NCBI GenBank assembly: GCA_047619315.1
Contig: JBLHKB010000081.1
Coordinates: 1-17,207, forward strand
Direction of reading: 5' to 3'
DNA from: JBCCRV01 sp047619315
GTDB taxonomy: Bacteria; Myxococcota_A; Polyangia; Polyangiales; Houyiibacteriaceae
DNA length: 17,207 nt
Below, in pieces: positions 13,258 through 17,207 of this stretch (within the stretch, counting starts at the first letter, position 1; every line of letters begins with the position of its first letter). The notes under the pieces are model-generated. The model was not told where the DNA came from and ran no database searches. It worked only from the letters and a program-made list of their open reading frames with translations. The position numbers and the translations under genes are program-made.

Positions 13258-15015
13258 GTGGGGAACGAAACAATTCCGAGCCGCCTAATGGAACAGGCAA
13301 AATCGCACCCAAACGCACCCGCATTTCATGTGCGGGATGGAGGGGTCTGGAACGCGTCGAGCTACAGCGACTACGTCGCAGAGGTACGCCTCGCGACACG
13401 CGCGCTGATCACTCTTGGCTTCGAGCCAACACAAACAACCACCATCCTCGGATTCAATCGTCCCGAGTGGGTCGTGATGGATCTGGCGACGATGTCCGCT
13501 GGCGGAGCGCCCGCGGGAATCTACGCCACGTGTTCGCCGGAAGAGGTCGCGTACATCGTGAACCACTCTGAGTGCCCACTCATCCTCGTGGAGAACGAAG
13601 CGCAGTTCCGGAAGATCGAAAGCGAACGCGCGAACCTTCCGCACCTGAAGCACATCGTCACGATGAAGGGCACGCCGAAACTTGAAGGTGCGATGTCTTG
13701 GGAAGAGTTCCTGGCCAAGGCCGACGAAACCGAAGACAGCGTTGTCGACGAACGCATCGCTGCCCTCGACCCCAACGCTCTCGCCACGCTCATCTACACG
13801 AGCGGCACAACCGGGCCTCCAAAGGGCGTCATGCTCTCGCATGAGAACCTCGCGTGGACTGCCGATGCAGCGGTCAAGATGGTGTCCTTCACGGCGAGTG
13901 ACAGCACCCTCTCCTATCTTCCACTCTCGCACATCGCTGAGCAGATGTTCTCGATTCACGGGCCGATTACCGCTGGCGCGAGCGTGTACTTTTCCGAGTC
14001 CATCGAGAAGGTTCCGGACAACCTCAAAGAGGTTCAGCCCACAGTGTTCTTCGGTGTTCCGCGAATCTGGGAGAAGTTCCACGCGGGCATCTCAGGGAAG
14101 ATGAAACTCGCCACGGGCTTCAAAGCGAAGCTTGTCGGCTGGGCCAAGAAGAAGGGCATGGAAGCCACGATGACCCGTTCGACGGGTGGAACGCCGGGTG
14201 GCATCGGTTATGCCATCGCCAACAAGTTGGTGTTCTCGAAGCTTAAGCCCGCCGTCGGTCTCGGTCGTGCGCGAATCTGCGTCACAGGCGCCGCACCCAT
14301 CGCGCCTGAGGTTTTGGAGTTCTTCGCGAGCCTCGATATTCCTGTGATGGAAGTCTACGGCCAGTCCGAAGACACCGGCCCAACGACCTTCAACCAGCCG
14401 AACAAATTCAAGTTTGGCACCGTGGGTCCTGCGGTTCCCGGAGTAGAAGTTAAGCTCGCTGACGACGAAGAAATTCTCGTTCGCGGACCGAACGTCTTCT
14501 TGGGCTATTACAAGGACGAAGATGCAACGAACGACACGCTGAAGGATGGCTGGCTTTACTCCGGCGACCTCGGCGCATGGGACGGCGACTTCCTGAAGAT
14601 CATCGGACGAAAGAAAGAGATCATCATCACCGCCGGCGGCAAGAACATTGCGCCCAAGAACATCGAAGCGGAGCTCAAGAACCACGAGCTCATCAACGAA
14701 GCCGTCGTCATCGGCGACCGTCGTAAATACTTGTCCGCGGTCGTCACCATCGACCCCGATCTGGGCGCTGCCTGGGCGGCGGACAACGGCGAAGATGCCG
14801 CGAAGCTTCACGAGAGCGCAAAGCTGCGTGAAGACATCCAAAAGTGGGTCACGGCGATGAACGAGAAGTTTGCGCGCGTGGAGCAGATCAAAAAGTTCGC
14901 CATTCTCTCGCGAAACTTTACCGTCGAAGACGGCGAGCTGACGCCGACGCTCAAGGTCAAGCGCCGCAAGGTTAACGAGAGCTTCGCTTCGGAAATCGAA
15001 GCGATGTACGAGTAG
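13258..15015 (+). CDS. Long-chain fatty acid-CoA ligase (AMP-forming)
   Basis: An acyl-adenylate enzyme of the long-chain/bubblegum type that activates fatty acids with ATP and CoA. Visible motifs are the P-loop IYTSGTTGPPKGVMLSH (about 178-194), the acyl-site segment FFGVPRIWEKFH, EVYGQSEDTGP, WLYSGDLG (about 432-439), IIGRKKEIIITAGGKNIAP (to about 466) and catalytic K566 in LTPTLKVKRR. I prefer the GTG at 13258 because AGGAAGG lies five bases upstream and GNETIPSRLMEQAKSHPNAPAF matches family N-termini, giving 585 residues. An in-frame ATG at 13162 would add 32 basic residues but has no ribosome-binding site. The open frame before that crosses tRNA-Ser(TGA). The transporter begins 3 bases after the stop. 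Confidence 0.93.
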   Translation: MGNETIPSRLMEQAKSHPNAPAFHVRDGGVWNASSYSDYVAEVRLATRALITLGFEPTQTTTILGFNRPEWVVMDLATMSAGGAPAGIYATCSPEEVAYIVNHSECPLILVENEAQFRKIESERANLPHLKHIVTMKGTPKLEGAMSWEEFLAKADETEDSVVDERIAALDPNALATLIYTSGTTGPPKGVMLSHENLAWTADAAVKMVSFTASDSTLSYLPLSHIAEQMFSIHGPITAGASVYFSESIEKVPDNLKEVQPTVFFGVPRIWEKFHAGISGKMKLATGFKAKLVGWAKKKGMEATMTRSTGGTPGGIGYAIANKLVFSKLKPAVGLGRARICVTGAAPIAPEVLEFFASLDIPVMEVYGQSEDTGPTTFNQPNKFKFGTVGPAVPGVEVKLADDEEILVRGPNVFLGYYKDEDATNDTLKDGWLYSGDLGAWDGDFLKIIGRKKEIIITAGGKNIAPKNIEAELKNHELINEAVVIGDRRKYLSAVVTIDPDLGAAWAADNGEDAAKLHESAKLREDIQKWVTAMNEKFARVEQIKKFAILSRNFTVEDGELTPTLKVKRRKVNESFASEIEAMYE

Positions 15016-15018
15016 CCT

Positions 15019-16500
15019 TTGACGACGCGCCCGCACTCCGCGTGGCGCGTGCGCGTCGTCGCGTGCTTTCTAGCGCTGCTTGCCCTGGTGACAGTGGCGA
15101 GCGCGCAGGAAGACGCTCTTTCTGACCAGGCCGAGTCCAGCGAAGAGTTTGCGGGTGAAAGCGCAAACGCCGCTGCGACCGCCGAAGAACCTGCGCGGGC
15201 TAGCGACGCACTTCAGACGCTGCGCGAACGTTCCGCGCCCGTGCCCTGGTGGCAGCGCGCGCTCTCGTTTCTGGGAATTGGGTTCATGCTTTTTCTGGCA
15301 TGGGTCTTCTCATCGCACAAGAAACTCTTTCCGTGGCGCCTCGTGTTCTGGGGCGTTGGCCTGCAGCTCACGTTCGCCGTGTTGGTCTTGCGGACAGGCC
15401 CCGGTCTAGCGCTATTTCGCTTTCTCAATGACGCGGTGCTCTGGCTCTTGCAGTTCACCGAAGAGGGCTCGCGCTTCGTCTTTGGCGACGCGTTGATGGA
15501 CAGCGGGTTTTCCATCGCACTTCACGTGCTGCCCACGATCCTCTTCTTTAGTTCGCTGATGGCGGTGCTCTACCATCTCGGGCTCGTGCAGCGGGTCGTC
15601 ACGGGGCTCGCATGGCTCATGCGCCGAACGATGAAGACTAGCGGCGCAGAAACCCTCAGCGCCGCGGCGAATATTTTCGTGGGGCAGACCGAAGCGCCCC
15701 TCGTGATCCAACCATACGTCTCCAAGATGACGCTCTCAGAGCTGAACGCCGTGATGGTGGGCGGGTTCGCAACCGTCGCTGGCGGAGTACTCGCGGGCTA
15801 CGTCGATATGCTCGAAGACGACTTCCCAGAGATCGCCGGACACCTCATCGCAGCCTCCGTGCTCAGCGCACCAGCGGCCCTTGTCATTGCAAAGGTGATG
15901 CTGCCGGAGACGGAAACGCCCGATACAGCCGAAGGCGCGGAGCTGACTTCGAAGAAGGTCGACGCAAACCTCATCGATGCGGCAGCCCGCGGCGCAGGCG
16001 ACGGGCTCAAACTTGCACTCAACGTCGGCGCGATGTTGCTCGCGTTCATCGCGCTCGTGGCCATGGCCAACGCGCTCCTGGGGTTACCTGTTTTGGCCGC
16101 CAACCACTGGTTTGATGCAGAGCTCACACCCTGGACGCTCCAAGGAATTCTTGGCTTCGTATTTCAGCCCCTCGCGCTGTCCATGGGCGTCGCGCCGGAG
16201 GACTGCGCCACCGTTGGAACGCTCCTCGGTGAGAAGCTCGTCGCCACGGAATTCTACGCCTACGGACACCTGGCTGAGATGCTCAAGGAAGGCGTGCAGC
16301 TTCAGTATCGAAGCGTCGTCATCGCCACCTACGCGCTCTGCGGATTCGCCAACTTCGGCTCCATCGCAATTCAAATAGGCGGCATCAGCGCCATCGCTCC
16401 GGACCGCCGGAGCGACCTCGCTCGGCTAGGTCTTCGAGCGATGATCGGCGGCACATTGGCCGCCTGTATGACGGCAACGATCGCCGGAATGTTGGTGTGA
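15019..16500 (+). CDS. Concentrative nucleoside transporter (CNT/NupC family)
   Basis: A 493-residue inner-membrane nucleoside symporter. The CNT core begins near residue 78. Landmarks are FVGQTEAPLVIQPY (220-233), GGFATVAGGVLAGYV (248-262), the Gate-domain helix segments after about 320, GEKLVATEFYAY (the motif carrying the conserved Glu) and CGFANFGSIAIQIGGI with the Asn and Ser that bind the nucleoside and cation. The usual NEF is TEF here. Unusually, the protein starts with a signal-peptide-like segment (11-29, ending VASAQ) and an acidic, Ala-rich linker (30-72). The frame opens at TTG 15019; GTG 15049 would still leave a full signal. It follows the acyl-CoA ligase with 3 bases between, so translation may be coupled. 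The substrate cannot be fixed from sequence. Confidence 0.92.
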   Translation: MTTRPHSAWRVRVVACFLALLALVTVASAQEDALSDQAESSEEFAGESANAAATAEEPARASDALQTLRERSAPVPWWQRALSFLGIGFMLFLAWVFSSHKKLFPWRLVFWGVGLQLTFAVLVLRTGPGLALFRFLNDAVLWLLQFTEEGSRFVFGDALMDSGFSIALHVLPTILFFSSLMAVLYHLGLVQRVVTGLAWLMRRTMKTSGAETLSAAANIFVGQTEAPLVIQPYVSKMTLSELNAVMVGGFATVAGGVLAGYVDMLEDDFPEIAGHLIAASVLSAPAALVIAKVMLPETETPDTAEGAELTSKKVDANLIDAAARGAGDGLKLALNVGAMLLAFIALVAMANALLGLPVLAANHWFDAELTPWTLQGILGFVFQPLALSMGVAPEDCATVGTLLGEKLVATEFYAYGHLAEMLKEGVQLQYRSVVIATYALCGFANFGSIAIQIGGISAIAPDRRSDLARLGLRAMIGGTLAACMTATIAGMLV

Positions 16501-16516
16501 TGTTCGGTTTGAGAAG

Positions 16517-16714
16517 CTAACGACGCGCGAGCGGGTGCCCTTGGGGGCAAGGGTATTTGCCCACCGCAATCGTGTCGCCGTTCACCGTCTCCAGAAGGCG
16601 ATCCGACTCGATATCGAAGGTGTGAATACACCCGCAGGCAAGCTCAAGGGTGGCGACCACGCCTTCGCCCTTGGGGTCGCTCCCCACGATCTTTAGGGCA
16701 CGCTGAGAAGCCAC
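16517..16714 (-). CDS. Small Cys/His-rich protein, function unknown
   Basis: A 65-residue protein with CGCIH (27-31) and CPQGH (56-60), a spacing that could bind one zinc ion. Its GTG start comes directly after the TAG stop of the molybdopterin enzyme (no gap), suggesting translational re-initiation in one operon. No Shine-Dalgarno sequence is visible. I do not recognise the family. It converges on the nucleoside transporter with a 16-base gap and no hairpin terminator between them. Confidence 0.55.
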   Translation of the reverse strand: MASQRALKIVGSDPKGEGVVATLELACGCIHTFDIESDRLLETVNGDTIAVGKYPCPQGHPLARR

Positions 16715-17207
16715 CTAAGAGTACCGGTCCTCACGCCACGGGTGGGCGGTGTTCGAATATCCTCGCTCTTCCCAGAACCCAAGCTGGTCTTCCTCAAGGA
16801 ACTCGATCTTGGAGATCCACTTTGTCCCCTTCCACGCATAAAGCTGCGGGGTGATCAGTCTCGCGGGTCCGCCATGCTCGCGGGTCAGCGGCTCACCGTC
16901 GGCGTGCGTGGCAAGGAGCACGTCCGGTTTCATCGCTTCAACAAGCGAGACGTTCGTCGTGTACCCGTCGTATCCATGGCAGAGCACGAAATGCGCGTTC
17001 TCATGAACACCCGCTAAAGCCGCTAGCTCAGAGAAACGAACACCTCGCCACGGCACGTCAAAGCGTGACCAGGTTGTGACGCAGTGAAAGTCGCTGACGT
17101 CATCAACCGTCGAGAGCTCCGCAAGCTCGGCCCAGTCCACTCTGTGGGGACGCTCGCATGCCCCGGCCAGTTCGAGGCGCCACTCGCTCTTTTCAATCTC
17201 GGGCTTC
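16715..17207 (-). CDS. Sulfite-oxidase-like molybdopterin-dependent oxidoreductase, 5' end outside window
   Basis: The frame is open from the right edge (KPEIEKSEWRLELAG at 17206) to the TAG at 16715, so about 163 C-terminal residues are present and the start lies outside. The internal GTG at 17140 is not the start, because family sequence precedes it. Motifs are WRLELAGACERP, DFHCVTTWSRFDVPWRGVRF with the Mo-ligating Cys, CHGYDGYTTNVSL, GGPARLITPQLYAWKGTKWI and GFWEERGYSNTAHPW at the C-terminus. This is the short cytosolic or periplasmic sulfite-oxidase/YedY-like fold with molybdopterin only. No dimerisation domain follows. The electron partner and substrate are unknown. Confidence 0.93.
   Translation of the reverse strand, partial: KPEIEKSEWRLELAGACERPHRVDWAELAELSTVDDVSDFHCVTTWSRFDVPWRGVRFSELAALAGVHENAHFVLCHGYDGYTTNVSLVEAMKPDVLLATHADGEPLTREHGGPARLITPQLYAWKGTKWISKIEFLEEDQLGFWEERGYSNTAHPWREDRYS

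Noticed and set aside
14092..15036. Minus-strand open frame (314 codons)
   Set aside because: Antisense to the acyl-CoA ligase; no recognisable motif. The similar frame at 13285-14082 is rejected for the same reason.

Overview
The window looks like chromosomal DNA of a Myxococcota or related deltaproteobacterial lineage. Three things point there: Asp-Ala-Gly/Pro-rich lipoproteins, a secreted protein ending in a MYXO-CTERM-like tail (Gly-Cys, hydrophobic helix, Arg cluster), and a eukaryote-like Ser/Thr kinase. The DNA is GC-rich and gene-dense. I see no insertion sequence, phage gene, CRISPR array or rRNA. Lineage is inferred from gene content only.

Left part (1-6840): the 5' two thirds of DNA polymerase I (minus strand, running off the left edge) is divergent from a Ser/Thr kinase fused to a C-terminal cyclic-nucleotide-binding domain. 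The kinase converges with zero spacing on an envelope gene pair on the minus strand: a large acidic beta-barrel/OmpA protein, overlapped by a diheme cytochrome c-rhodanese fusion through a 4-bp GTGA junction. A small four-helix membrane protein lies upstream of the pair.

Centre-left (6859-9056): a tight plus-strand trio encodes a SAM methyltransferase, a lipoprotein with Pro-Met-Pro/Asp-Ala-Gly repeats, and a JmjC/cupin_8 hydroxylase. Gaps are 8-9 bp.

Centre (9058-13101): a translation and secretion RNA neighbourhood, all RNAs on the minus strand. It holds the small SRP RNA, tRNA-Ser(GGA), tRNA-Ser(CGA), tRNA-Arg(ACG), tRNA-Ser(GCT) and tRNA-Ser(TGA). tadA, whose enzyme makes inosine-34 in tRNA-Arg(ACG), sits among them. 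Four serine tRNAs in 4 kb should read all six serine codons. Between them are a TPR-like lipoprotein, a TIMP-like surface protein, a class I (DhnA-type) fructose-bisphosphate aldolase and a small zinc-ribbon protein. Good sigma70-type promoters are visible before three of the tRNAs, and there is a strong bidirectional terminator at 10884-10916.

Right part (13258-17207): a long-chain acyl-CoA synthetase and a concentrative nucleoside transporter form a two-gene plus-strand unit. They converge on a small Cys/His protein preceded by a sulfite-oxidase-like molybdopterin enzyme whose 5' end is outside the window.

The best leads are the kinase-CNB fusion, the barrel/cytochrome-rhodanese pair, the methyltransferase-repeat lipoprotein-hydroxylase operon, the TIMP-like protein predicted to expose an N-terminal Cys, and the serine-tRNA neighbourhood. 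No intergenic stretch exceeds 300 bases.
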